A DNA stretch of 64,000 bases from the NCBI GenBank assembly GCA_914767715.1, contig OU612074.1, forward strand, positions 15,860,062 through 15,924,061, given 5' to 3'. The stretch is from Membranipora membranacea. Taxonomy: Eukaryota; Bryozoa; Gymnolaemata; Cheilostomatida; Membraniporidae. The notes under the pieces are model-generated. The model was not told the DNA's origin. It made no database searches and saw only the letters and a program-made list of their open reading frames with translations. The position numbers were made by a program, and so were the translations under genes. This document shows positions 33,501 to 46,950 of this stretch, piece by piece. The first letter of the stretch is position 1, and every line of letters starts with the position of its first letter.

Positions 33501-36500
33501 ACCAAGGGTCCCCTCTTTGTTACTTTTTTAAATTTTAAAGTCGTTCTCATTTCTGTTCTATTTATCGTAGGATCTTAATATTCTGGAATTTGAATGAGGC
33601 CAATGAGGCCATCAACTGGTCAAAGTTTGAAAGAATTGCGATGGCTTTTTAATTTTTCACCCTGCCGTTTGGCATGTTTTTTTATGACAAAACTGGCCCT
33701 CGTTAAAAAAGTTGCTGCCGCCAAACTAAGAGGGCCAGCCCCAAACGGCTTTCAGTTCCTAAGTCAGCATGAAATTCCACACGGTATAGAGTAGGTTAGG
33801 AGGAAATCTATTTTTTAAACTGGCGGTAAAAAACACCAAGGGTCCCCCCTTTGTTACTTTTTTAAATTTTAAAGTCGCTCTCATTTCTGTTCTATTTATC
33901 GTAGGATCTTAATATTCTGGAATTTGAATGAGGCCAATGAGGCCATCAACTGGTCAAAGTTTGAAAGAATTGCGATGGCTTTTTAATTTTTCACCCTGCC
34001 GTTTGGCATGTTTTTTTATGACAAAACTGGCCCTCGTTAAAAAAGTTGCAGCCGCCAAACTAAGAGGGCCAGCCCCAAACGGTTTTCAGTTCCTAAGTCA
34101 GCATGAAATTCCACACGGTATAGAGTAGGTTAGGAGGAAATCTATTTTTTAAACTGGCTGTAAAAAACACCAAGGGTCCCCCCTTTGTTACTTTTTTAAA
34201 TTTTAAAGTCGCTCTCATTTCTGTTCTATTTATCGTAGGATCTTAATATTCTGGAATTTGAATGAGGCCAATGAGGCCATCAACTGGTCAAAGTTTGAAA
34301 GAATTGCGATGGCTTTTTAATTTTTCACCCTGCCGTTTGGCATGTTTTTTTATGACAAAACTGTCCCTCGTTAAAAAAGTTGCTGCCGCCAAACTAAGAG
34401 GGCCAGCCCCAAACGGCTTTCAGTTCCTAAGTCAGCATGAAATTCCACACGGTATAGAGTAGGTTAGGAGGAAATCTATTTTTTAAACTGGCGGTAAAAA
34501 ACACCAAGGGTCCCCCCTTTGTTACTTTTTTAAAGTCGCTCTCATTTCTGTTCTATTTATCGTAGGATCTTAATATTCTGGAATTTGAATAAGGCCAATG
34601 AGGCCATCAACTGGTCAAAGTTTGAAAGAATTGCGATGGCTTTTTAATTTTTCACCCTGCCGTTTGGCATGTTTTTTTATGACAAAACTGGCCCTCGTTA
34701 AAAAAGTTGCAGCCGCCAAACTAAGAGGGCCAGCCCCAAACGGTTTTCAGTTCCTAAGTCAGCATGAAATTCCACACGGTATAGAGTAGGTTAGGAGGAA
34801 ATCTATTTTTTAAACTGGCTGTAAAAAACACCAAGGGTCCCCCCTTTGTTACTTTTTTAAATTTTAAAGTCGCTCTCATTTCTGTTCTATTTATCGTAGG
34901 ATCTTAATATTCTGGAATTTGAATGAGGCCAATGAGGCCATCAACTGGTCAAAGTTTGAAAGAGTTGCGATGACTTTTTAATTTTTCACCCTGCCGTTTG
35001 GCATGTTTTTTTATGACAAAACTGGCCCTCGTTAAAAAAGTTGCTGCCGCCAAACTAAGAGGGCCAGCCCCAAACGGCTTTCAGTTCCTAAGTCAGCATG
35101 AAATTCCACACGGTATAGAGTAGGTTAGGAGGAAATCTATTTTTTAAACTGGCGGTAAAAAACACCAAGGGTCCCCCCTTTGTTACTTTTTTTAATTTTA
35201 AAGTCGCTCTCATTTCTGTTCTATTTATCGTAGGATCTTAATATTCTGGAATTTGAATGAGGCCAATGAGGCCATCAACTGGTCAAAGTTTGAAAGAATT
35301 GCGATGGCTTTTTAATTTTTCACCCTGCCGTTTGGCATGTTTTTTTATGACAAAACTGGCCCTCGTTAAAAAAGTTGCAGCCGCCAAACTAAGAGGGCCA
35401 GCCCCAAACGGTTTTCAGTTCCTAAGTCAGCATGAAATTCAACACGGTATAGAGTAGGTTAGGAGGAAATCTATTTTTTAAACTGGCTGTAAAAAACACC
35501 AAGGGTCCCCCCTTTGTTACTTTTTTAAATTTTAAAGTCGCTCTCATTTCTGTTCTATTTATCGTAGGATCTTAATATTCTGGAATTTGAATGAGGCCAA
35601 TGAGGCCATCAACTGGTCAAAGTTTGAAAGAATTGCGATGGCTTTTTAATTTTTCACCCTGCCGTTTGGCATGTTTTTTTATGACAAAACTGGCCCTCGT
35701 TAAAAAAGTTGCTGCCGCCAAACTAAGAGGGCCAGCCCCAAACGGCTTTCAGTTCCTAAGTCAGCATGAAATTCCACACGGTATAGAGTAGGTTAGGAGG
35801 AAATCTATTTTTTAAACTGGCGGTAAAAAACACCAAGGGTCCCCCCTTTGTTACTTTTTAAAATTTTAAAGTCGCTCTCATTTCTGTTCTATTTATCGTA
35901 GGATCTTAATATTCTGGAATTTGAATGAGGCCAATGAGGCCATCAACTGGTCAAAGTTTGAAAGAATTGCGATGGCTTTTTAATTTTTCACCCTGCCGTT
36001 TGGCATGTTTTTTTATGACAAAACTGGCCCTCGTTAAAAAAGTTGCAGCCGCCAAACTAAGAGGGCCAGCCCCAAACGGTTTTCAGTTCCTAAGTCAGCA
36101 TGAAATTCCACACGGTATAGAGTAGGTTAGGAGGAAATCTATTTTTTAAACTGGCTGTAAAAAACACCAAGGGTCCCCCCTTTGTTACTTTTTTAAATTT
36201 TAAAGTCGCTCTCATTTCTGTTCTATTTATCGTAGGATCTTAATATTCTGGAATTTGAATGAGGCCAATGAGGCCATCAACTGGTCAAAGTTTGAAAGAA
36301 TTGCGATGGCTTTTTAATTTTTCACCCTGCCGTTTGGCATGTTTTTTTATGACAAAACTGGCCCTCGTTAAAAAAGTTGCTGCCGCCAAACTAAGAGGGC
36401 CAGCCCCAAACGGCTTTCAGTTCCTAAGTCAGCATGAAATTCCACACGGTATAGAGTAGGTTAGGAGGAAATCTATTTTTTAAACTGGCGGTAAAAAACA

Positions 36501-38541
36501 CCAAGGGTCCCCCCTTTGTTACTTTTTTAAATTTTAAAGTCGCTCTCATTTCTGTTCTATTTATCGTAGGATCTTAATATTCTGGAATTTGAATGAGGCC
36601 AATGAGGCCATCAACTGGTCAAAGTTTGAAAGAATTGCGATGGCTTTTTAATTTTTCACCCTGCCGTTTTGCATGTTTTTTTATGACAAAACTGGCCCTC
36701 GTTAAAAAAGTTGCAGCCGCCAAACTAAGAGGGCCAGCCCCAAACGGTTTTCAGTTCCTAAGTCAGCATGAAATTCCACACGGTATAGAGTAGGTTAGGA
36801 GGAAATCTATTTTTTAAACTGGCTGTAAAAAACACCAAGGGTCCCCCCTTTGTTACTTTTTTAAATTTTAAAGTCGCTCTCATTTCTGTTCTATTTATCG
36901 TAGGATCTTAATATTCTGGAATTTGAATGAGGCCAATGAGGCCATCAACTGGTCAAAGTTTGAAAGAATTGCGATGGCTTTTTAATTTTTCACCCTGCCG
37001 TTTGGCATGTTTTTTTATGACAAAACTGGCCCTCGTTAAAAAAGTTGCAGCCGCCAAACTAAGAGGGCCAGCCCCAAACGGTTTTCAGTTCCTAAGTCAG
37101 CATGAAATTCCACACGGTATAGAGTAGGTTAGGAGGAAATCTATTTTTTAAACTGGCTGTAAAAAACACCAAGGGTCCCCCCTTTGTTACTTTTTTAAAT
37201 TTTAAAGTCGCTCTCATTTCTGTTCTATTTATCGTAGGATCTTAATATTCTGGAATTTGAATGAGGCCAATGAGGCCATCAACTGGTCAAAGTTTGAAAG
37301 AATTGCGATGGCTTTTTAATTTTTCACCCTGCCGTTTGGCATGTTTTTTTATGACAAAACTGGCCCTCGTTAAAAAAGTTGCTGCCGCCAAACTAAGAGG
37401 GCCAGCCCCAAACGGCTTTCAGTTCCTAAGTCAGCATGAAATTCCACACGGTATAGAGTAGGTTAGGAGGAAATCTATTTTTTAAACTGGCGGTAAAAAA
37501 CACCAAGGGTCCCCCCTTTGTTACTTTTTAAAATTTTAAAGTCGCTCTCAATTCTGTTCTATTTATCGTAGGATCTTAATATTCTGGAATTTGAATGAGG
37601 CCAGTGAGGCCATCAACTGGTCAAAGTTTGAAAGAATTGCGATGGCTTTTTAATTTTTCACCCTGCCGTTTGGCATGTTTTTTTATGACAAAACTGGCCC
37701 TCGTTAAAAAAGTTGCAGCCGCCAAACTAAGAGGGCCAGCCCCAAACGATTTTCAGTTCCTAAGTCAGCATGAAATTCCACACGGTATAGAGTAGGTTAG
37801 GAGGAAATCTATCTTTTAAACTGGCTGTAAAAAACACCAAGGGTCCCCCCTTTGTTACTTTTTTAAATTTTAAAGTCGCTCTCATTTCTGTTCTATTTAT
37901 CGTAGGATCTTAATATTCTGGAATTTGAATGAGGCCAATGAGGCCATCAACTGGTCAAAGTTTGAAAGAATTGCGATGGCTTTTTAATTTTTCACCCTGC
38001 CGTTTGGCATGTTTTTTTATGACAAAACTGGCCCTCGTTAAAAAAGTTGCTGCCGCCAAACTAAGAGGGCCAGCCCCAAACGGCTTTCAGTTCCTAAGTC
38101 AGCATGAAATTCCACACGGTATAGAGTAGGTTAGGAGGAAATCTATTTTTTAAACTGGCGGTAAAAAACACCAAGGGTCCCCCCTTTGTTACTTTTTTAA
38201 ATTTTAAAGTCGCTCTCATTTCTGTTCTATTTATCGTAGGATCTTAATATTCTGGAATTTGAATGAGGCCAATGAGGCCATCAACTGGTCAAAGTTTGAA
38301 GGAATTGCGATGGCTTTTTAATTTTTCACCCTGCCGTTTGGCATGTTTTTTTATGACAAAACTGGCCCTCGTTAAAAAAGTTGCTGCCGCCAAACTAAGA
38401 GGGCCTGCCCCAAATGGTTTTCAGTTCCTAAGTCAGCATGAAATTCCACACGGTATAGAGTAGGTTAGGAGGAAATCTATTTTTTAAACTGGCGGTAAAA
38501 AACACCAAGGGTCCCCCTTTGTTACTTTTTTAAATTTTAAA
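27531..38541 (+). repeat. 11,011-bp tandem duplication, copy 2 (33 monomers)
   Basis: This is the direct head-to-tail second copy. The junction lies between about 27524 (spacer of full length with the five-C run typical of the end of the unit) and 27657 (the A of CTGCAGTTTGG typical of its start). At the end of this copy the next monomer (38596) reads CTGCCGTTTGG, so the repeat does not continue into a third copy. A 33-monomer shift with the junction inside matching monomer sequence is what unequal crossing-over in register would leave. Confidence 0.92.
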
Positions 38542-41500
38542 GTCGCTCTCATTTCTGTTCTATTTATCGTAGGATCTTAATATTCTGGAATTTGAATGAG
38601 GCCAATGAGGCCATCAACTGGTCAAAGTTTGAAAGAATTGCGATGGCTTTTTAATTTTTCACCCTGCCGTTTGGCATGTTTTTTTATGACAAAACTGGCC
38701 CTCGTTAAAAAAGTTGCAGCCGCCAAACTAAGAGGGCCAGCCCCAAACGGCTTTCAGTTCCTAAGTCAGCATGAAATTCCACACGGTATAGAGTAGGTTA
38801 GGAGGAAATCTATTTTTTAAACTGGCTGTAAAAAACACCAAGGGTCCCCCCTTTGTTACTTTTTTAAATTTTAAAGTCGCTCTCATTTCTGTTCTATTTA
38901 TCGTAGGATCTTAATATTCTGGAATTTGAATGAGGCCAATGAGGCCATCAACTGGTCAAAGTTTGAAAGAATTGGGATGGCTTTTTAATTTTTCACCCTG
39001 CCGTTTGGCATGTTTTTTTATGACAAAACTGGCCCTCGTTAAAAAAGTTGCTGCCGCCAAACTAAGAGGGCCAGCCCCAAACGGCTTTCAGTTCCTAAGT
39101 CAGCATGAAATTCCACACGGTATAGAGTAGGTTAGGAGGAAATCTATTTTTTAAACTGGCTGTAAAAAACACCAAGGGTCCCCCCTTTGTTACTTTTTTA
39201 AATTTTAAAGTCGCTCTCATTTCTGTTCTATTTATCGTAGGATCTTAATATTCTGGAATTTGAATGAGGCCATTGAGGCCATCAACTGGTCAAAGTTTGA
39301 AAGAATTGCGATGGCTTTTTAATTTTTCACCCTGCCGTTTGGCATGTTTTTTTATGACAAAACTGGCCCTCGTTAAAAAAGTTGCAGCCGCCAAACTAAG
39401 AGGGCCAGCCCCAAACGGCTTTCCGTTCCTAAGTCAGCATGAAATTCCACACAGTATAGAGTAGGTTAGGAGGAAATCTATTTTTTAAACTGGCTGTAAA
39501 AAACACCAAGGGTCCCCCCTTTGTTACTTTTTTAAATTTTAAAGTCGCTCTCATTTCTGTTCTATTTATCGTACGATCTTAATATTCTGGAATTTGAATG
39601 AGGCCAATGAGGCCATCAACTGGTCAAAGTTTGAAAGAATTGGGATGGCTTTTTAATTTTTCACCCTGCCTTTTGGCATGTTTTTTTATGACAAAACTGG
39701 CCCTCGTTAAAAAAGTTGCTGCCGCCAAACTAAGAGGGCCAGCCCCAAACGGCTTTCAGTTCCTAAGTCAGCATGAAATTCCACACGGTATAGAGTAGGT
39801 TAGGAGGAAATCTATTTTTTAAACTGGCGGTAAAAAACACCAAGGGTCCCCCCTTTGTTACTTTTTTAAATTTTAAAGTCGCTCTCATTTCTGTTCTATT
39901 TATCGTAGGATCTTAATATTCTGGAATTTGAATGAGGCCAATGAGGCCATCAACTGGTCAAAGTTTGAAAGAATTGCGATGGCTTTTTAATTTTTCACCC
40001 TGCCGTTTGGCATGTTTTTTTATGACAAAACTGGCCCTCGTTAAAAAAGTTGCAGCCGCCAAACTAAGAGGGCCAGCCCCAAACGGTTTTCAGTTCCTAA
40101 GTCAGCATGAAATTCCACACGGTATAGAGTAGGTTAGGAGGAAATCTATTTTTTAAACTGGCTGTAAAAAACACCAAGGGTCCCCCCTTTGTTACTTTTT
40201 TAAATTTTAAAGTCGCTCTCATTTCTGTTCTATTTATCGTAATATGATCTTAATATTCTGGAATTTGAATGAGGCCAATGAGGCCATCAACTGGTCAAAG
40301 TTTGAAAGAATTGCGATGGCTTTTTAATTTTTCACCCTGCCGTTTGGCATGTTTTTTTATGACAAAACTGGCCCTCGTTAAAAAAGTTGCTGCCGCCAAA
40401 CTAAGAGGGCCAGCCCCAAACGGCTTTCAGTTCCTTAGTCAGCATGAAATTCCACACGGTATAGAGTAGGTTAGGAGGAAATCTATTTTTTAAACTGGCG
40501 GTAAAAAACACCAAGGGTCCCCTCTTTGTTACTTTTTTAAATTTTAAAGTCGCTCTCATTTCTGTTCTATTTATCGTAGGATCTTAATATTCTGGAATTT
40601 GAATGAGGCCAATGAGGCCATCAACTGGTCAAAGTTTGAAAGAATTGCGATGGCTTTTTAATTTTTCACCCTGCCGTTTGGCATGTTTTTTTATGACAAA
40701 ACTGGCCCTCGTTAAAAAAGTTGCTGCCGCCAAACTAAGAGGGCCAGCCCCAAACGGCTTTCAGTTCCTTAGTCAGCATGAAATTCCACACGGTATAGAG
40801 TAGGTTAGGAGGAAATCTATTTTTTAAACTGGCGGTAAAAAACACCAAGGGTCCCCCCTTTGTTACTTTTTTAAATTTTAAAGTCGCTCTCATTTCTGTT
40901 CTATTTATCGTAGGATCTTAATATTCTGGAATTTGAATGAGGCCAATGAGGCCATCAACTGGTCAAAGTTTGAAAGAATTGCGATGGCTTTTTAATTTTT
41001 CACCCTGCCGTTTGGCATGTTTTTTTATGACAAAACTGGCCCTCGTTAAAAAAGTTGCAGCCGCCAAACTAAGAGGGCCAGCCCCAAACGGTTTTCAGTT
41101 CCTAAGTCAGCATGAAATTCCACACGGTATAGAGTAGGTTAGGAGGAAATCTATTTTTTAAACTGGCTGTAAAAAACACCAAGGGTCCCCCCTTTGTTAC
41201 TTTTTTAAATTTTAAAGTCGCTCTCATTTCTGTTCTATTTATCGTAGGATCTTATTATTCTGGAATTTGAATGAGGCCAATGAGGCCATCAACTGGTCAA
41301 AGTTTGAAAGAATTGCGATGGTTTTTTAATTTTTCACCCTGCCGTTTGGCATGTTTTTTTATGACAAAACTGGCCCTCGTTAAAAAAGTTGCAGCCGCCA
41401 AACTAAGAGGGCCAGCCCCAAACGGTTTTCAGTTCTTAAGTCAGCATGAAATTCCACACGGTATAGAGTAGGTTAGGAGGAAATCTATTATTTAAACTGG

Positions 41501-41604
41501 CTGTAAAAAGCACCAAGGGTCCCCCCTTTGTTACTTTTTTAAATTTTAAAGTCGCTCTCATTTCTGTTCTATTTATCGTAGGATCTTAATATTCTGGAAT
41601 TTGA

Positions 41605-42606
41605 ATGAGGCCAATGAGGCCATCAACTGGTCAAAGTTTGAAAGAATTGCGATGGCTTTTTAATTTTTCACCCTGCCGTTTGGCATTATTTTTTATGACA
41701 AAACTGGCCCTCGTTAAAAAAGTTGCTGCCGCCAAACTAAGAGGGCCAGCCCCAAACGGCTTTCAGTTCCTAAGTCAGCATGAAATTCCACACAGTATAG
41801 AGTAGGTTAGGAGGAAATCTATTTTTTAAACTGGCGGTAAAAAACACCAAGGGTCCCCCTTTGTTACTTTTTTTAAATTTTAAAGTCGCTCTCATTTCTG
41901 TTCTATTTATCGTAGGATCTTAATATTCTGGAATTTGAATGAGGCCAATGAGGCCATCAACTGGTCAAAGTTTGAAAGAATTGCGATGGCTTTTTAATTT
42001 TTCACCCTGCCGTTTGGCATGTTTTTTTATGACAAAACTGGCCCTCGTTAAAAAAGTTGCAGCCGCCAAACTAAGAGGGCCAGCCCCAAACGGCTCTCAG
42101 TTCCTAAGTCAGCATGAAATTCCACACGGTATCGAGTAGGTTAGGAGGAAATCTATTTTTTAAACTGGCGGTAAAAAACACCAAGGGTCCCCCCTTTGTT
42201 ACTTTTTTAAATTTTAAAGTCGCTCTCATTTCTGTTCTATTTATCGTAGGATCTTAATATTCTGGAATTTGAATGAGGCCAATGAGGCCATCAACTGGTC
42301 AAAGTTTGAAAGAATTGCGATGGCTTTTTAATTTTTCACCCTGCCGTTTGGCATTATTTTTTATGACAAAACTGGCCCTCGTTAAAAAAGTTGCTGCCGC
42401 CAAACTAAGAGGGCCAGCCCCAAACGGCTTTCAGTTCCTAAGTCAGCATGAAATTCCACACAGTATAGAGTAGGTTAGGAGGAAATCTATTTTTTAAACT
42501 GGCGGTAAAAAACACCAAGGGTCCCCCTTTGTTACTTTTTTTAAATTTTAAAGTCGCTCTCATTTCTGTTCTATTTATCGTAGGATCTTAATATTCTGGA
42601 ATTTGA
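41605..42606 (+). repeat. Locally reduplicated dimer with GCATTATTTTTT marker
   Basis: Monomers at 41605 and 42273 share three rare markers: GCATTATTTTTTATG in place of GCATGTTTTTTTATG, CACACAGTATAG, and a spacer with five C plus an extra T. They flank the 41939 monomer (GGCTCTCAG and TATCGAG). The 668-bp spacing shows dimer-length copying. The order 41939-42273-42607 recurs 3,676 bp downstream. Confidence 0.85.
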
Positions 42607-45600
42607 ATGAGGCCAATGAGGCCATCAACTGGTCAAAGTTTGAAAGAATTGCGATGGCTTTTTAATTTTTCACCCTGCCGTTTGGCATGTTTTTTTATGA
42701 CAAAACTGGCCCTCGTTAAAAAAGTTGCAGCCGCCAAACTAAGAGGGCCAGCCCCAAACGGTTTTCAGTTCCTAAGTCAGCATGAAATTCCACACGGTAT
42801 AGAGTAGGTTAGGAGGAAATCTATTTTTTAAACTGGCGGTAAAAAAACACCAAGGGTCCCCCCTTTGTTACTTTTTTAAATTTTAAAGTCGCTCTCATTT
42901 CTGTTCTATTTATCGTAGGATCTTAATATTCTGGAATTTGAATGAGGCCAATGAGGCCATCAACTGGTCAAAGTTTGAAAGAATTGCGATGGCTTTTTAA
43001 TATTTCACCCTGCCGTTTGGCATGTTTTTTTATGACAAAACTGGACCTCGTTAAAAAAGTTGCAGCCGCCAAACTAAGAGGGCCAGCCCCAAACGGTTTT
43101 CAGTTCCTAAGTCAGCATGAAATTCCACGCGGTATAGAGTAGGTTAGGAGGAAATCTATTATTTAAACTGGCTGTAAAAAGCACCAAGGGTCCCCCCTTT
43201 GTTACTTTTTTAAATTTTAAAGTCGCTCTCATTTCTGTTCTATTTATCGTAGGATCTTAATATTCTGGAATTTGAATGAGGCCAACGAGGCCATTAACTG
43301 GTCAAAGTTTGAAAGAATTGCGATGGCTTTTTAATTTTTCACCCTGCCGTTTGGCATGTTTTTTTATGACAAAACTGGCCCTCGTTAAAAAAGTTGCTGC
43401 CGCCAAACTAAGAGGGCCAGCCCCAAACGGCTTTCAGTTCCTAAGTCAGCATGAAATTCCACACGGTATCGAGTAGGTTAGGAGGAAATCTATTTTTTAA
43501 ACTGGCGGTAAAAAACACCAAGGGTCCCCCCTTTGTTACTTTTTTAAATTTTAAAGTCGCTCTCATTTCTGTTCTATTTATCGTAGGATCTTAATATTCT
43601 GGAATTTGAATGAGGCCAATGAGGCCATCAACTGGTCAAAGTTTGAATGAATTGCGATGGCTTTTTAATATTTCACCCTGCCGTTTGGCATGTTTTTTTA
43701 TGACAAAACTGGCCCTCGTTAAAAAAGTTGCTGCCGCCAAACTAAGAGGGCCAGCCCCAAACGGCTTTCAGTTCCTAAGTCAGCATGAAATTCCACACGG
43801 TATAGAGTAGGTTAGGAGGAAATCTATTTTTTAAACTGGCGGTAAAAAACACCAAGGGTCCCCCCTTTGTTATTTTTTTAAATTTTAAAGTCGCTCTCAT
43901 TTCTGTTCTATTTATCGTAGGATCTTAATATTCTGGAATTTGAATGAGGCCAATGAGGCCATTAACTGGTCAAAGTTTGAAAGAATTGCGATGGCTTTTT
44001 AATTTTTCACCCTGCCGTTTGGCATGTTTTTTTATGACAAAACTGGACCTCGTTAAAAAAGTTGCAGCCGCCAAACTAAGAGGGCCAGCCCCAAACGATT
44101 TTCAGTTCCTAAGTCAGCATGAAATTCCACACGGTATAGAGTAGGTTAGGAGGAAATCTATTTTTTAAACTGGCTGTAAAAAACACCAAGGTTCCCCCCC
44201 TTTGTTACTTTTTTAAATTTTAAAGTCGCTCTCATTTCTGTTCTATTTATCGTAGGATCTTAATATTCTGGAATTTGAATGAGGCCAATGAGGCCATCAA
44301 CTGGTCAAAGTTTGAAAGAATTGCGATGGCTTTTTAATTTTTCACCCTGCCGTTTGGCATGTTTTTTTATGACAAAACTGGCCCTCGCTAAAAAAGTTGC
44401 TGCCGCCAAACTAAGAGGGCCAGCCCCAAACGGCTTTCAGTTCCTAAGTCAGCATGAAATTCCACACGGTATAGAGTAGGTTAGGAGGAAATCTATTTTT
44501 TAAACTGGCTGTAAAAAACACCAAGGGTCCCCCCTTTGTTACCTTTTTAAATTTTAAAGTCGCTCTCATTTCTGTTCTATTTATCGTAGGATCTTAATAT
44601 TCTGGAATTTGAATGAGGCCAATGAGGCCATCAACTGGTCAAAGTTTGAAAGAATTGCGATGGCTTTTTAATTTTTCACCCTGCCGTTTGGCATGTTTTT
44701 TTATGACAAAACAGGCCCTCGTTAAAAAAGTTGCTGCCGACAAACTAAGAGGGCCAGCCCCAAACGGCTTTCAGTTCCTAAGTCAGCATGAAATTCCACA
44801 CGGTATAGAGTAGGTTAGGAGGAAATCTATTTTTTAAACTGGCGGTAAAAAACACCAAGGGTCCCCCCTTTGTTACTTTTTTAAATTTTAAAGTCGCTCT
44901 CATTTCTGTTCTATTTATCGTAGGATCTTAATATTCTGGAATTTGAATGAGGCCAATGAGGCCATCAACTGGTCAAAGTTTGAAAGAATTGCGATGGCTT
45001 TTTAATTTTTCACCCTGCCGTTTGGCATGTTTTTTTATGACAAAACTGGCCCTCGTTAAAAAAGTTGCTGCCGCCAAACTAAGAGGGCCAGCCCCAAACG
45101 GCTTTCAGTTCCTAAGTCAGCATGAAATTCCACACAGTATAGAGTAGGTTAGGAGGAAATCTATTTTTTAAACTGGCGGTAAAAAACACCAAGGGTCCCC
45201 CTTTGTTACTTTTTTAAATTTTAAAGTCGCTCTCATTTCTGTGCTATTTATCGTAGGATCTTAATATTCTGGAATTTGAATGAGGCCAATGAGGCCATCA
45301 ACTGGTCAAAGTTTGAAGGAATTGCGATGGCTTTTTAATTTTTCACCCTGCCGTTTGGCATGTTTTTTTTATGACAAAACTGGCCCTCGTTAAAAAAGTT
45401 GCAGCCGCCAAACTAAGAGGGCCAGCCCCAAACGGCTTTCAGTTCCTAAGTCAGCATGAAATTCCACACGGTATAGAGTAGGTTAGGAGGAAATCTATTT
45501 TTTAAACTGGCGGTAAAAAACACCAAGGGTCCCCCCTTTGTTACTTTTTTAAATTTTAAAGTCGCTCTCATTTCTGTTCTATTTATCGTAGGATCTTAAT

Positions 45601-45614
45601 ATTCTGGAATTTGA

Positions 45615-46616
45615 ATGAGGCCAATGAGGCCATCAACTGGTCAAAGTTTGAAAGAATTGCGATGGCTTTTTAATTTTTCACCCTGCCGTTTGGCATGTTT
45701 TTTTATGACAAAACTGGCCCTCGTTAAAAAAGTTGCAGCCGCCAAACTAAGAGGGCCAGCCCCAAACGGCTCTCAGTTCCTAAGTCAGCATGAAATTCCA
45801 CACGGTATCGAGTAGGTTAGGAGGAAATCTATTTTTTAAACTGGCGGTAAAAAACACCAAGGGTCCCCCCTTTGTTACTTTTTTAAATTTTAAAGTCGCT
45901 CTCATTTCTGTTCTATTTATCGTAGGATCTTAATATTCTGGAATTTGAATGAGGCCAATGAGGCCATCAACTGGTCAAAGTTTGAAAGAATTGCGATGGC
46001 TTTTTAATTTTTCACCCTGCCGTTTGGCATTATTTTTTATGACAAAACTGGCCCTCGTTAAAAAAGTTGCTGCCGCCAAACTAAGAGGGCCAGCCCCAAA
46101 CGGCTTTCAGTTCCTAAGTCAGCATGAAATTCCACACAGTATAGAGTAGGTTAGGAGGAAATCTATTTTTTAAACTGGCGGTAAAAAACACCAAGGGTCC
46201 CCCTTTGTTACTTTTTTTAAATTTTAAAGTCGCTCTCATTTCTGTTCTATTTATCGTAGGATCTTAATATTCTGGAATTTGAATGAGGCCAATGAGGCCA
46301 TCAACTGGTCAAAGTTTGAAAGAATTGCGATGGCTTTTTAATTTTTCACCCTGCCGTTTGGCATGTTTTTTTATGACAAAACTGGCCCTCGTTAAAAAAG
46401 TTGCAGCCGCCAAACTAAGAGGGCCAGCCCCAAACGGTTTTCAGTTCCTAAGTCAGCATGAAATTCCACACGGTATAGAGTAGGTTAGGAGGAAATCTAT
46501 TTTTTAAACTGGCGGTAAAAAACACCAAGGGTCCCCCCTTTGTTACTTTTTTAAATTTTAAAGTCGCTCTCATTTCTGTTCTATTTATCGTAGGATCTTA
46601 ATATTCTGGAATTTGA
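45615..46616 (+). repeat. 3,676-bp-spaced duplicate of 41939-42941
   Basis: The monomer with GGCTCTCAG and TATCGAG (45615), then the GCATTATTTTTT/CACACAGTATAG monomer (45949), then an A-T-G hybrid (46283) repeat the series at 41939, 42273 and 42607. Flanking monomers on both sides do not match, so the copied block is about three monomers long. The preceding monomer at 45280 has an extra T in its T7 tract and is frameshifted. Confidence 0.8.
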
Positions 46617-46950
46617 ATGAGGCCAATGAGGCCATCAACTGGTCAAAGTTTGAAAGAATTGCGATGGCTTTTTAATTTTTCACCCTGCCGTTTGGCATGT
46701 TTTTTTATGACAAAACTGGCCCTCGTTAAAAAAGTTGCTGCCGCCAAACTTAGAGGGCCAGCCCCAAACGGCTTTCAGTTCCTAAGTCAGCATGAAATTC
46801 CACACGGTATAGAGTAGGTTAGGAGGAAATCTATTTTTTAAACTGGCGGTAAAAAACACCAAGGGTCCCCCCTTTGTTACTTTTTTAAATTTTAAAGTCG
46901 CTCTCATTTCTGTTCTATTTATCGTAGGATCCTAATATTCTGGAATTTGA

